64,000 bases of DNA from Burkholderiales bacterium (lineage in GTDB: Bacteria > Pseudomonadota > Gammaproteobacteria > Burkholderiales > SG8-41): positions 186,001 through 250,000 of the forward strand of contig JAIETP010000010.1 of assembly GCA_019744975.1 (NCBI GenBank), given 5' to 3'. The number at the start of each line of letters is the position of its first letter. Position 1 is the stretch's first letter. The position numbers were made by a program, and so were the translations under genes. The notes below the pieces were generated by a model. That model saw only the letters and a program-made list of their open reading frames with translations, was not told the DNA's origin and made no database searches. Below are positions 35,101 through 43,123 of this stretch, piece after piece.

Positions 35101-36458
35101 GTGACCGTAAAAGTGCTGACCGCTCCGACGTTCATGGTGAAGGGCGATGGCACGAGCGAAACCACTGCAACAGGCGGTGCGATAACATTGACCACTGCCG
35201 ACGCGCTACTGCCATTCAAACTGGCGGTAACCCCAGCTTGCCCAAAAGCAACGGCACTAACGACGACCGTGGTACTGGTCTGTCCCGCGGGCACTACAAC
35301 CTGTGCAGGCGAGCTAGCGATGCCTGGCGGGGTAACGCTGACCGGGATCACGGTATCGGCAGTCTGAGCCGCCGAAATCGTAAGCGTAAGCCCGGTGCTC
35401 GCGCCCAAGGTAACGTTAGTCGTTACCGGCAGCAGAGACACCACGGTGGGCGGGGCTGGATTGACTGTGATCTGGCTGGCGACTGTAGAGCCATTCAGGC
35501 TGGCGCTAACTTGGCTTGTACCAGGACTAAGGCCGTTAACCGGTAGACTGACGGTCAATTGACCGGCTGGCACGATCACGCTCGCCGGTACGCTAGCCAC
35601 GCCTGGCGCGCTGCTTGCTAAACTGACGCTGGTATTATCAACGGGGGCACTGGTCAGCGTGACCGTAAGCGTTCCGTTTGCGCCTTGCGTGATTAGCAAT
35701 GATGATGGCAAAAGACTCGCCACGGTCGGTAGTGCCGGCGTGACATTGATGGTCGCACTGGCGCTGCCGCCATTCAACGTTGCAGTTACGGTTGCATTGC
35801 CTTGTGCGACTCCAGTTACGGGAATGGCAACGCTCGTTTGACCTGCGTTGAAATTAACGCTTGCCGGTACAGTTGCCACACCGCTGTTAGCACTGGTCAC
35901 GGCGAGATTGCCCGCACTCAACGGTGAGGGCGACAGATTGACCGTCAAATTACCAGTGGCACCGGCGGTGATGGTCAGCGGATTAGGTGCAAGAGCGGTG
36001 GGTACCGTCTGTATCGGCGTGCCCAGAATTCGTAGCCGGAATGCCGCGCCCGGCGACCCCGCCAAACTCACCGAAATGGAGTTGCTCGCGCCACTCAATG
36101 TGACGGGCTTCTCCAGAAGCGTGACTTGGTTCCCGAACTCGGAAGGACCAGCGACTTGCACTCCGTTAAGGGTCACTGTGGCAGAGGTAACTCGATTCGC
36201 CCCAGGTACCGCAGGGTCACCATTTTCTATGCGAAGCATAAAAGGAGCCGTGGTACCACTGGGAATGCTGAAAGTATCGGTGACAGTGACAGGAGTTCCG
36301 GTAGTACGGGTATAGATCTTTGGGCCAAAGACCAACTCGGTCGGGGCAGTTTGCGCAAACGCCCAACCAGGCGCCAAGATCATCAAGGCGAGAGCACATG
36401 CCCCCAACATGCGAAAAACACGCTCAAATTTCGCCGTCGATTTCACCAAGTTATTCAT
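29109..36458 (-). CDS. Giant Sec-exported Ig-like/YD-repeat protein with RHS core and variable tip
   Basis: 2449 residues. Signal peptide 1-35 ([15 protein letters not shown]). About six tandem Ig-like repeats of roughly 85 residues follow (each opening like [20 protein letters not shown]), then a Big_2-like unit, another Ig-like unit, an IPT/TIG domain ([20 protein letters not shown]) and a carboxypeptidase-regulatory-like domain ([20 protein letters not shown]). A cysteine-bearing linker ([11 protein letters not shown]), an RHS shell entry region, about 600 residues of YD repeats and the RHS core ([20 protein letters not shown]) come next. The final 110 residues after DPLGN are a unique tip. 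ATG 36458 is chosen; the longer frame precedes the signal. Unlike T6SS Rhs proteins it has a Sec signal and no PAAR domain, so export to the surface by the linked T2SS-like machine is likely. Confidence 0.9.
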   Translation of the reverse strand: MNNLVKSTAKFERVFRMLGACALALMILAPGWAFAQTAPTELVFGPKIYTRTTGTPVTVTDTFSIPSGTTAPFMLRIENGDPAVPGANRVTSATVTLNGVQVAGPSEFGNQVTLLEKPVTLSGASNSISVSLAGSPGAAFRLRILGTPIQTVPTALAPNPLTITAGATGNLTVNLSPSPLSAGNLAVTSANSGVATVPASVNFNAGQTSVAIPVTGVAQGNATVTATLNGGSASATINVTPALPTVASLLPSSLLITQGANGTLTVTLTSAPVDNTSVSLASSAPGVASVPASVIVPAGQLTVSLPVNGLSPGTSQVSASLNGSTVASQITVNPAPPTVVSLLPVTTNVTLGASTGLTLTISAAQTADTVIPVSVTPPGIASSPAQVVVPAGQTSTTVVVSAVAFGQAGVTASLNGSSASAVVNVIAPPVAVVSLVPSPFTMNVGAVSTFTVTINATQSSNTEIALAVNNPGLLQVPMSVTVAQGQLSTTFTVTALATGNAVIIASANGTSQGANVHIAPQPAAIVSLLPNPLPLQQGVTGTLTVTLNVAQEAVTTVAVVSSNAGIAQAPASISIPAGQISTPIPINTLTAGDATITVSVNNTSASALVQVTPPPPAVTGITPGALTLPKGTPGTLRVAVSRAPITASAVVLSSSNPAFVSVPPTVNIPAGALFADFPVTANAQGQATISATLNGGTATAAITVTPAELTLLTLSPQTPTAYIGESISFTATGTMTDGSTQNLTTQATWSSSDSIIASIANTGVASALATGQTTISSSYTFMAAQTGQSVTISVNTALTVRAPGALVLSAPSSTLQSGQSTIVTVQSSDAPPLGGLTVSLTQSGTGTGSFPATVVIPEFESITTFTFTANTAGSVTLTATAPNRLPGALALTVASALSITSIAPTSGAPGTIVTFNGTGFDPKSASNQVSFTGNATSPVLTATATRLTVAVPQNAQTGPISVTNANGTAVSPPFTVTQGEQDFQLVASPANVTVYQGASNTAQAQIASTGTNPYTGLVRLNVQGLPAGVTAAISPAATLSAFQSGAITFSSTAAAVPGNYTVTVQATGPGNGFSINRSATISLTVAAATGVTGIKGRFVTPEGQGIAGIIVRADIGPNPQPQTVTDAAGNFVLIGLTAGAVTFRFDATPANPLYPIWPYSVPLAANTINVMPDWTINPPPADDKFTPISNAAQDQFITDSRYPGLAIKLPAGVTITGWDGVVKTRIAIEQVDISKIPVSPPPAPVGAAYQMYFGTPMGGIPSAPIPVTLPNDTDAEPGTSVPVYFFDGSPMGGSGEWKIAGQGIVDPNGKTVSMPAGTGIPRFCGVCGLVCLGKQVSAKPGKGCPRPTAGNPVNLYSGQELPSTSGLSCGGLTPIDTGMSYDPIDAFNNIGGISGSVGLGWTLDYDVVFLPFSGPQKRLLLPPNEGINFVDDGSGNYRSFDDPRFDGAVIRALNAASNEWELAFKDGRKWRFNPFTPVVTRGGPTTFLTEMIDAAGNSLRINRRSDGRITSVGSGIRNVTMTYGGNGFVSEMRDTANRVTSYSYTSTNRIATMTDADNKVTSYTYVNDSEIPPAPVCAASQPAMGERIKTIQYPGRTNPTTNFYGSARRVLRQLGYDGLETRMDYRVTGACVTHTSAPNTQCTANCPDTDSWENFQAGWRIHGGRVIATTVTEPNGTTKRYTYNAVGAMLSSTDGLGQQDVRKLDAVNRVIQRTDAIGRTWKYQYDAQGNRIQEIDPLNRVMDYAFDPKWNLTTTATRYLPGNTPVVNRFTYDTNTSRLISTIDPLNNTTTLGYTLRAELSSITVPGNRTMTLEYNDAGDLVRMADPLGNETLYQTDGAGRRIRITDPLGFDTRTEYNGIDQITKTIDPLAQETRLTYDPAQRLASVIDPRNNAIESYQYDSGDRVTAVTDALNRATSHQYDNAGRLSQFTDRKGQVTTYSYDNVNRVTSINYPGGSRSIDYDAAGRVSRVAEPGTAVRYTYDAVDRVVSVTTDSVAGQHTVGYEYDTLDRVTRRTLNGADPTDYTWDAASRLATIIYRGQTTTYTWDGANRLTNKTLPNGIKQIFTYDNADRLLSIAYQKADNTPIETITYTYDAKGQRLTKAMSGTSSRETAFTATYNAANRMAGLTLNGVTYSLSYDDNGNLAAKTDTGNASNTTTYAWDSRNRLTGISAPGINASFSYDALGRRVEKTVNGNTVNYVYDGAQAIAEVTGGTVSAAILTGLNLDEVLARYAASGNRTYLTDALNTVIAQANDTQAIENYYTYTPYGETQTLGPDGGNPIQYTARENDQTGLYYYRARYYDPVLKRFVSEDPIGIAGGLNLYGYVGGDPLSFVDPLGNRAELISIVIIAASIAIYTDAANILINLITPVQNRIDGLNKADQFAPPGAQGSADFDPKTGVPYGILEQRRSHEEVKNFKRDFFDIGKGATELISPSPAPLIKDIAKICR
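29460..31059. repeat. YD/RHS direct repeat R1 (inside the giant gene)
   Basis: The 1.6-kb segment matched by R2 (about 26690-28286) with near identity over most of its length and in part by R3 (24366-25402). Identity fades at the DPLG tip junction, as in RHS cassette systems. Confidence 0.85.
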
Positions 36459-36580
36459 AATTTCTATCCTGGCCAGCGCCATTCTTATTGCAGCAAATAG
36501 AACGGCGCAAAGCATACGCAGACCGATTTTCCAGCAACAAATAAACAGTCAAATCATTACCCTTACCGAAGGCACGCTTC

Positions 36581-38029
36581 TTATTGAAGCATCGCAATAC
36601 GCAAGGCTTCTTCGGGAGCGTCGTACTCCTTACCCGATACCGTCACTAGTTTCGCTGTTGACTTACCCCCCACCGTTGCAGACAAAGTGATTCTCTCGAC
36701 GCGTTCGTTGTTGGCAAATTGCGACAATGCTTCGCCCATGGCTACCAAGATGGTGTAGGACATTTGTGCGGTAATCGTGCTCAGCCCATTGGGAATATCG
36801 ACGTTGACTGTCGCGCTGGCACTGGCAGTAGTTCCCGCAAGTGGCGGGCTCGTTACCGAAACCGGCGCTACACCGCGGATCGGCGTCACTTTGACAACTA
36901 CGGTACTCCCCGGCGGTATGCTGCTGGTGGTCAACACCACGGGCACTGGATTAGCTGTCCCTGCCGGAATTGCAACATCGCCCGTTCCAGTAGGCGTAGC
37001 CGGCGCTGCAATGCCGGCGACGCTGGAGATGGTCAGGGTTGGCACTGTGCCGAGGCTGAACGTGCCAGCAGCATACTGCTCCAGACTGACTCGACCACGG
37101 CCGCCGGCGCCGCCGGCATAGGACCCGTGTCCATGTACGCCGGCACTACCACCATTCACGTTCAGCACACCGGTATTAAATATCGCTGGCGCAATAACCC
37201 GGATCGCACCACCGCTAGCGCCGCCACCACCACCACCGTATTGCGTGCCGCTGGCAAGAGTTCCTGTGGTGAAGCCCCCACCGCTCCCACCCGTGGCTAT
37301 GATCGAACCGCTCAATGTCACTGTACCGGACGACACGATCAGAATGGCACCACCACCGCCACCACCACCTACCCCATGGAAACCATCAAATAAGGGAGAG
37401 CCTGCCCCACCACCACCTCCAGACCCACCGACCAAAGGTGTCATTAAATTCGTGCCATAAATACCACCGCCAATTCCGGTGTTGCCCGAAGTGATGCCAA
37501 ACGGATTATGTGCTCCGGCGACTGCGCTCCCCCCTCCGCCACCACCTTGAGAAAAAGTGCCACAACAAGCAGTAGTGTAATCGCCCCCTCCCCCGGCACC
37601 CGGTCCCAAGCCAGTACCTCCGCGACGATTCGATTCCGGCATTCCGCCACGCCCACCGTCAAAACCACCGGGGCCGCCGAGTCCACCCAGTCGCTCTCCC
37701 GAAGTGCCTTGCCCGCCACCTGCAGCACTTGCTCCGCCAATATTGATACTTCCGCCGATATTCACGTTGCCCGAAGCCAGAATGACCACGGCCGTATTTG
37801 ATGCATTTCGGGTGTAGGTAACCGTCACCCCTGCGGGAATATTCACAGTGGTGTAATTGAATATGCCGCTGGGCGGCAGATTCACCGTAATGTTGGCTCC
37901 CGGAGCAAAGGCACCGTCAGCTCCCGTGCTACCGCTATTGAATCCAGCCGCATGCGCGAACGAACCCAATAGCAAAAGGATTATGCCCGTTGTGCTTACC
38001 CGCAGATATTGTTTGGGGTTGAGTTTCAT
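36581..38029 (-). CDS. Secreted glycine-rich beta-structured protein
   Basis: 482 residues with a signal peptide (GIILLLLGSFAHA). Residues 30-100 are Ser/Thr/Asn-rich with parallel-beta-like spacing (VNIPAGVTVTYTRN, VVILASGNVNIGGSINIGG). Residues 100-310 are dominated by glycine clusters (GGGGGGSAVAG, GGGGGGGAILIVSSG). The C-terminal 150 residues form one Ig-like unit. Glycine-rich passenger regions of this kind occur in large surface adhesins and ice-binding proteins. It lies 122 bp upstream of the giant gene on the same strand and is probably cargo of the same system. No enzymatic motif is seen. Confidence 0.78.
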   Translation of the reverse strand: MKLNPKQYLRVSTTGIILLLLGSFAHAAGFNSGSTGADGAFAPGANITVNLPPSGIFNYTTVNIPAGVTVTYTRNASNTAVVILASGNVNIGGSINIGGASAAGGGQGTSGERLGGLGGPGGFDGGRGGMPESNRRGGTGLGPGAGGGGDYTTACCGTFSQGGGGGGSAVAGAHNPFGITSGNTGIGGGIYGTNLMTPLVGGSGGGGGAGSPLFDGFHGVGGGGGGGAILIVSSGTVTLSGSIIATGGSGGGFTTGTLASGTQYGGGGGGASGGAIRVIAPAIFNTGVLNVNGGSAGVHGHGSYAGGAGGRGRVSLEQYAAGTFSLGTVPTLTISSVAGIAAPATPTGTGDVAIPAGTANPVPVVLTTSSIPPGSTVVVKVTPIRGVAPVSVTSPPLAGTTASASATVNVDIPNGLSTITAQMSYTILVAMGEALSQFANNERVERITLSATVGGKSTAKLVTVSGKEYDAPEEALRIAMLQ

Positions 38030-38050
38030 AAAAACCTCCGGTTGTAATAG

Positions 38051-39085
38051 TTAAAAACTGACGCCGAGCGGTGCACTGAGCAACGGCCCGGACGGACTGT
38101 TAATCGAAGGATCTGCAGGATTACCTTTGACCACTCCCAAGGGCACGCTCAACAGCGGCCCGGACGCACTGCTCACCGCTGGTTCAGCAGGATTGCCTTT
38201 GACCACACCCAAGGGCACGCTCAACAGCGGCCCGGATGCACTGCTCACCGCTGGTTCAGCAGGATTGCCTTTGACCACACCCAAGGGTTTGCTATAGGCC
38301 GCATTTGTACTCGCATCAGCGGATACCAGAATCAGCAGTTCGAACGACTCGGAGAACTGCGCACCGCCCAAGCTCAACGCCGTGTTGCCCGAGGTCACCC
38401 CGCGCAGCGCAATCGGGATTAGCGTCTGACCGATGGGGAAAGTCACTGCCGCTACTTCCGCGCGTGCAACGGCTGTATTTAACGTGGACACTGCCACTGT
38501 AACAATTTCGGTATCTACTTCGGAGGCCTGCAACTCAAATTGCCGGGCGATATTGTCTGGCGGAAGCAATGAGGTGGGCCTCAGCAGATAGGTAATCTCG
38601 GGCAACACGTTGATAGCGGCTTGTGTGGTGCCGGCTGAAGTCTCCAGCGTGATGGCCTGGCTGCCGAGTGATGTCGTACGGAACGCCGCGAGCGTGAACG
38701 ATACCGACGTAGACGTGATCGAAAGATTGCTGATGCGCAGGCCTGACTGGGATGTTGACAGCCTTAAACCATTAAAACCTGAGCCGGTAATCTGTACCGA
38801 TTTGCTGCGGTTCTGCCGGATTTCGCTGACCGAGATCGTTGCGATTGACGGTGGCTGTGCAGCACCACCATCCGTAATGATTTGAAGGATATTTCCAGAA
38901 GGATCGTAAATATACTGGGTTGTTCGTCCCTGCTCGTCGATAACCCGAACGAGACGACCAAGTGAGTCATAGTCGTAGCGCTCCTGTGCAGCATGGGCAA
39001 TGCCTGTGAAAGTCACAAGAAGTAACGCGAGGAGCAGCGCGATAGCTTTCGCGATGTGAATGGTGTCCCGATGCGGGTACAGCAC
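38051..39085 (-). CDS. Secreted small YD/IPT protein with C-terminal 24-residue repeats
   Basis: 344 residues. The start is GTG with AGGGG just upstream. Signal peptide (IALLLALLLVTFTGIAHA), then two YD units (RYDYDSLGRLVRVIDEQGRT, YIYDPSGNILQI), an IPT-like unit (ISVSEIRQNRSKSVQITGSG), an Ig-like region, and three copies of a 24-residue repeat (PLGVVKGNPAEPAVSSASGP then LLSV). The tail does not resemble a known anchor. It sits 21 bp upstream of the glycine-rich gene, forming a likely transcript with it and the giant. Confidence 0.8.
   Translation of the reverse strand: MLYPHRDTIHIAKAIALLLALLLVTFTGIAHAAQERYDYDSLGRLVRVIDEQGRTTQYIYDPSGNILQIITDGGAAQPPSIATISVSEIRQNRSKSVQITGSGFNGLRLSTSQSGLRISNLSITSTSVSFTLAAFRTTSLGSQAITLETSAGTTQAAINVLPEITYLLRPTSLLPPDNIARQFELQASEVDTEIVTVAVSTLNTAVARAEVAAVTFPIGQTLIPIALRGVTSGNTALSLGGAQFSESFELLILVSADASTNAAYSKPLGVVKGNPAEPAVSSASGPLLSVPLGVVKGNPAEPAVSSASGPLLSVPLGVVKGNPADPSINSPSGPLLSAPLGVSF
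38069..38284. repeat. Three 72-bp tandem repeats in the small YD/IPT gene
   Basis: Strict 72-bp period (38069, 38141, 38213), two copies nearly identical and the third diverged. It is in frame and encodes the 24-residue protein repeat. Confidence 0.85.
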
Positions 39086-39457
39086 ACGAACCCCTAGTTA
39101 TTATTTTTCTTTCTTAACTCGTTCGCATATGCGTTTTGTGAAATAACGCATAAGTGAACCCCCTGTTACACCATCACGAAGCTAAGCTTTTTGTAGGCTA
39201 GCATTCTTTCGGAAAGGCATGTCAATTTTCTAGGTCGCCTTTCGACATTTTTTTACTCTATCGCATAACATCCCATCTGCGAAGCTTGGGCAAACCTAAC
39301 AAATTGGTAGATTTTTTGAGGGCAGCGCATGCTAAGTAATTGTTTTCTAATAATCTGCCATAAAAAATAGGAAATGACAGTTGCATAAGTAAAATCGAAA
39401 TAAATTTTCAAAATCAGTCGAAAATGTCATGCGCAATACATCTCGTATTTCGCAAAA
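39086..39457. other. 372-bp AT-rich intergenic region
   Basis: Between the nuclease-like gene and the small YD gene, both on the minus strand. It is strongly A+T-rich with several TATAAT-like words and probably holds the promoter for the YD operon. No convincing single -35/-10 pair or hairpin stands out. Confidence 0.5.
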
Positions 39458-42406
39458 TCATAACCATACCGCCGCGAGCAGTTTCACCACTCCAGGTGGA
39501 ATCACCACCTTCGGCCCGCGCTTGGGTTCGTGTATCACTCGACTCAAGTCCGATGTTGCAAAGAAAACCTCGCCGATTGGAGAGGCATCTGCAACGTAGG
39601 GCTTACCGGTAATATCAAACCCTCTGAAAAACTGGTTGCCCCCAACCGTTGAAAATCCAGAGGTTCGCCTGGAAATAGCATCCTGCATACGATCCGTCAG
39701 CGCCCGATCGACAACCACTCTGCCTCCTGGGCTTGGTGGAGGGTTCAACGGAAAACTGAACGGCGGCGCCGGCGATAGGCCCTCGTAAAAGTAATCCCAA
39801 GTGCTATTGGGTGGAGAGAACACCACGGGATCGTTCGAGGGCTGACTCATCGCCGCATGAACAAGTGACGCGTCGCTGAACACCTGTTCGGTTTCGACGG
39901 ACAATATATCGCTGGATTCACCCTTCCTCAGTACATAGGTCCAACGGCATGCACCGTCAGCGCTTGTCGAACTTAATGCTGCAGCGGTCGACTGAAAAGA
40001 CTGCTTTACGCGATTACGCTCAATACTGCGGTAACTGCGCAACGCCCCGTTAAAGTAATCGATATTCCGACGCTCCTCGATGTCACCCCCGCGCTCAAAA
40101 ACACGACCTGTGGTGGTCATTGTTCCCGTGATCGTTCTGGGTGGTGATTCGCAGGTCGCAGTGGTACTGACTGAGCCAGTAATCACCGGCGACACCTGAT
40201 TGATCAAAACATTACTGATGAAAGGGCTCTGACCGGTTTGCGCGAAGGCCACTGACGGCACTTCGGCCAGAGTGATCCTCAAATCGTAGTGCTCTTTTAA
40301 AGTTGAATTTCCAGAGGAAATTGACTTGCTAAACCCGCTCACAGACAACCCATCACCGGACACGTATGCCAGTCCCTGCGGAAGAATGGTGTAGGTCTGG
40401 GTGCCCGGCACGGCAGGCAGGGCGATCACGGAGGAGCTGGTTTGCGGATTGCCTGCAGCGTCTTTGAAGCTCCTCGTATATTCCAATGTAGCGGCAGCGG
40501 GATTGAATTGGGGAACAATCGCCCGGAAGCTAAACTCGCCGATCTGGGGATTGGCAGACTTCGCGGTCCAGGCAACTCCACCGACACTCTCGAACGTATT
40601 GGTAACAGGGTTCTTTACCCAGCTGGTCGCCAAATCCCCGAACTGCGGGACGCCAACAGTCGTTGCCAGTACGTCGTAGGAAAAACCGGACAAATGTTCA
40701 GTGAACGCCACTTGCTTGATGATATAGCCTTTGGCAAGTGCCGGGAAAATCTGCGGGATCCCGATCTCGCGCAGCGGGTGGAACTCCGGAAAATTAACAA
40801 TCCGGGTTCCGGACTGGTCCGCCCGAAAGCTCACGCGCTGACCCGCAGCATTAGCACCGATCAAATACAGGACACCGTTGTACGGCGTAACAACCGCCTT
40901 GGCGGCAACGGCTCCGACCACCCCGTTCGCAGCATCTTCCCGCTCCTCACCCATGTTGCCGTTGAACACCAGCATGTATTCATTGGCCACTTTGGGCGAC
41001 TGCGGCGATTCATCGTTTACAGGCGCGCCGAACGAAACCGGTGCGCTCAGGTTGGCGTTCGGCGCAGAGGGTGCAAGCGCAGCGACCGTCAGGCGCCAGG
41101 AATTGGGGTCATTGGGGTCGCGATTCGGATCTGCCGGATCGACAGCAACGGGATAGCGATTGCCGTCCTTTGCATCGTAATACAGTGCGAAGCGCCCGTT
41201 CATGGCCTCCGGGCCGAGATTGATGATCCTGAACTTGGTTGGGTCCTGTTCGTCTTTCTTGAAGTCGAGTTTGCCGCGAAAAAAATAGTTGATCAGGCCG
41301 GCGCTGTAGCCAACAGCGCGGGGAATCAGAAATCCATGGGCCAGCGCAAAATTAAATTGATTCAACGTAAACAATTTCGGTTGATTCAATGGATTTCCCG
41401 CTGCTTTCTGTAAGTCGGCGTCAAAAATAGATAAAGAACTCGCAAATGGATTGTTTGTTGACTGCCCCGTAAATCTATCCTCCACCGTGTTGCCGTAAAA
41501 CGTGATTAGTCCAGTTAGACTTGGGTTCGGACATGGCGGGCTGGCGTTCGCGCAAAGCTGCTGGATATCCATGTCAACCTTTTTACTCTCATCACGGACT
41601 GGCGACGGGAATAGCCCGGGCTTGTCAAAATTCGTCCCGGCCGAAACGAAATTGCGATTGGTGAAATCCGCAAGTCCTTTACCCTCCGGCGTATGCCAAA
41701 AATTTCTCCCCGCGTTGAAGGTCGCACTATCCGCAGATGAGTATGCCGATACATACCCCCCGAAAGGCAAGACGTTGCGAACCCCGTTTTGGTCGGTGTA
41801 CTTCTCGTAAAGGCTCGGATTGGTCAAGGGCGTATCTAGGTGTGAATCATTCCTGACATGCTGGGGCTGCGCCATGTCCTGGACGTGGTGAATAACTTGT
41901 CCAATTGTTTGAAATGTGAGTCCGAAATTTTTTCGCCTATCCGTTTTGGAGGTTGAAGTCAATGCCTTGTACAAATATCCTCGTGCATCTGCAAGAGAAA
42001 ACTCCTGCGCCCCGATGCCCAGCACGCCGCCAATCTGCCCTTTGTCTTCCAACGCCCAATCGGGCGAGGTTCGTCCGACGGCAATCCCGCCTACGGTCAA
42101 TGGCCGGTTGTTAACCGGATCGTAAAAGTGATGGCGCGGACGGGGAAAGTTGTCTTCGGACCTTGCGCCATTTCGAAAAAGTAACGTTATCGAACTTTCG
42201 GCGCCATTCGAGTCGGGAAACTGACGTGCTACGTTAATCGATTCCTCCAGCCCTAAATCAGTCAATACCCTTAAAGATGGTTGATTCAGAATGGATAACT
42301 GGAGCGCTGCCTGGGACATATCAGAGTGGGTTTCGAGCTCATAGGGAAAAACCTTCGCAGATAGCATCGCCAAGCACGACAATAAGATAATTCTGCGCCA
42401 CTTCAT
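39458..42406 (-). CDS. Exported phospholipase C/P1-nuclease-like protein with large C-terminal region
   Basis: 982 residues. Signal peptide MKWRRIILLSCLAMLSAKVF. Residues about 25-200 show the zinc-dependent PLC/P1-nuclease layout: THSDMSQAAL, HFYDP, and GQVIHHVQDMAQPQHVRNDSHLD, with the H-H-D-H-D spacing of the trinuclear zinc site. Classical members are about 250-300 residues; the remaining 700 residues here contain beta-rich modules and no further motif I can name. ATG 42406 overlaps the preceding lipoprotein stop (ATGA), implying translational coupling. It probably hydrolyses phosphodiesters outside the cell (phospholipid or nucleic acid). It is likely cargo of the island machine. Confidence 0.75.
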   Translation of the reverse strand: MKWRRIILLSCLAMLSAKVFPYELETHSDMSQAALQLSILNQPSLRVLTDLGLEESINVARQFPDSNGAESSITLLFRNGARSEDNFPRPRHHFYDPVNNRPLTVGGIAVGRTSPDWALEDKGQIGGVLGIGAQEFSLADARGYLYKALTSTSKTDRRKNFGLTFQTIGQVIHHVQDMAQPQHVRNDSHLDTPLTNPSLYEKYTDQNGVRNVLPFGGYVSAYSSADSATFNAGRNFWHTPEGKGLADFTNRNFVSAGTNFDKPGLFPSPVRDESKKVDMDIQQLCANASPPCPNPSLTGLITFYGNTVEDRFTGQSTNNPFASSLSIFDADLQKAAGNPLNQPKLFTLNQFNFALAHGFLIPRAVGYSAGLINYFFRGKLDFKKDEQDPTKFRIINLGPEAMNGRFALYYDAKDGNRYPVAVDPADPNRDPNDPNSWRLTVAALAPSAPNANLSAPVSFGAPVNDESPQSPKVANEYMLVFNGNMGEEREDAANGVVGAVAAKAVVTPYNGVLYLIGANAAGQRVSFRADQSGTRIVNFPEFHPLREIGIPQIFPALAKGYIIKQVAFTEHLSGFSYDVLATTVGVPQFGDLATSWVKNPVTNTFESVGGVAWTAKSANPQIGEFSFRAIVPQFNPAAATLEYTRSFKDAAGNPQTSSSVIALPAVPGTQTYTILPQGLAYVSGDGLSVSGFSKSISSGNSTLKEHYDLRITLAEVPSVAFAQTGQSPFISNVLINQVSPVITGSVSTTATCESPPRTITGTMTTTGRVFERGGDIEERRNIDYFNGALRSYRSIERNRVKQSFQSTAAALSSTSADGACRWTYVLRKGESSDILSVETEQVFSDASLVHAAMSQPSNDPVVFSPPNSTWDYFYEGLSPAPPFSFPLNPPPSPGGRVVVDRALTDRMQDAISRRTSGFSTVGGNQFFRGFDITGKPYVADASPIGEVFFATSDLSRVIHEPKRGPKVVIPPGVVKLLAAVWL

Positions 42407-43116
42407 TTGAATTGCCCTCGAAAGAACTCCAGCGCCGAGCCACACCGCTGCCTGTCTAACGGAGACATTCCCTCAAGACTATTGATCGATAAGAGAGGCG
42501 TATCGATCCCATTCTTGCGGAATACTTGGTATTGCTCATCTATCGCCAAAATCATTTTTGGAATTTTTTTCCAGTTGCAATCCTCTCTAATAAATCTTGG
42601 ATCAAAAAAATCTAGATGCCTTGCATACTCTTTCAAATTCCCCCTGAAACGCTCCATCTTGATACTCCTGCCATTCCAATCTGACTTGCGTAACGAATTC
42701 CTGTTGTAATCGATAATGACGGCGTTCTGGAGCCCAACCCACTTGTAGCCGGACTTGAACAGCAGAATTTGTGGGTCGCGATATACCAGATGTGGCTCGG
42801 TTCTCAGCAACGGAACAGGAAAGCTGAATGACGTTGACTTTGGTCCCCACGCCGGAAAGTAGAAACGCCCCTTCTCATCCGTGACTGCCTCCATCACCAT
42901 GATCTGTCCGGCCGGCACATTGCCCCCGACTGACCCTGTTTCCAACTCCCAATTAGCAGTAACCACGGCTCCTGAGATCGGTTGCCCGGTCTCGGCATCC
43001 ACCACCCATGCTTCGATCGCCTCTGCCGAATATGTCGTGCTACAGGCGGACAGCGGCAACACGCTGATCAACGCAAATAACTGCAAGAGAAAATATTTCT
43101 TCATGTTGGTTTCCAA
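42403..43116 (-). CDS. Lipoprotein with carboxypeptidase-regulatory-like domain
   Basis: 237 residues. The lipobox LSAC places the acylated cysteine at residue 25 (LQLFALISVLPLSAC). Residues 35-95 form a CarboxypepD_reg/transthyretin-like beta-sandwich (AWVVDAETGQPISGAVVTAN, EKGRFYFPAW). The C-terminal half is charged and helical with two isolated Cys. A second ATG four codons on (43104) is equally possible. It is coupled to the nuclease-like gene by an ATGA overlap and could be its outer-membrane partner or chaperone, by inference from coupling. Confidence 0.75.
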   Translation of the reverse strand: METNMKKYFLLQLFALISVLPLSACSTTYSAEAIEAWVVDAETGQPISGAVVTANWELETGSVGGNVPAGQIMVMEAVTDEKGRFYFPAWGPKSTSFSFPVPLLRTEPHLVYRDPQILLFKSGYKWVGLQNAVIIDYNRNSLRKSDWNGRSIKMERFRGNLKEYARHLDFFDPRFIREDCNWKKIPKMILAIDEQYQVFRKNGIDTPLLSINSLEGMSPLDRQRCGSALEFFRGQFK

Positions 43117-43123
43117 TCAATGC

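Noticed and set aside
34459-35546. Long plus-strand frames opposite the Ig-like repeats of the giant
   Set aside because: Shadow frames of a Thr/Val/Ala-rich coding strand; no start signals.
38069-38284. Possible CRISPR-like array
   Set aside because: The 72-bp units are contiguous with no spacers and are in frame with a protein repeat.
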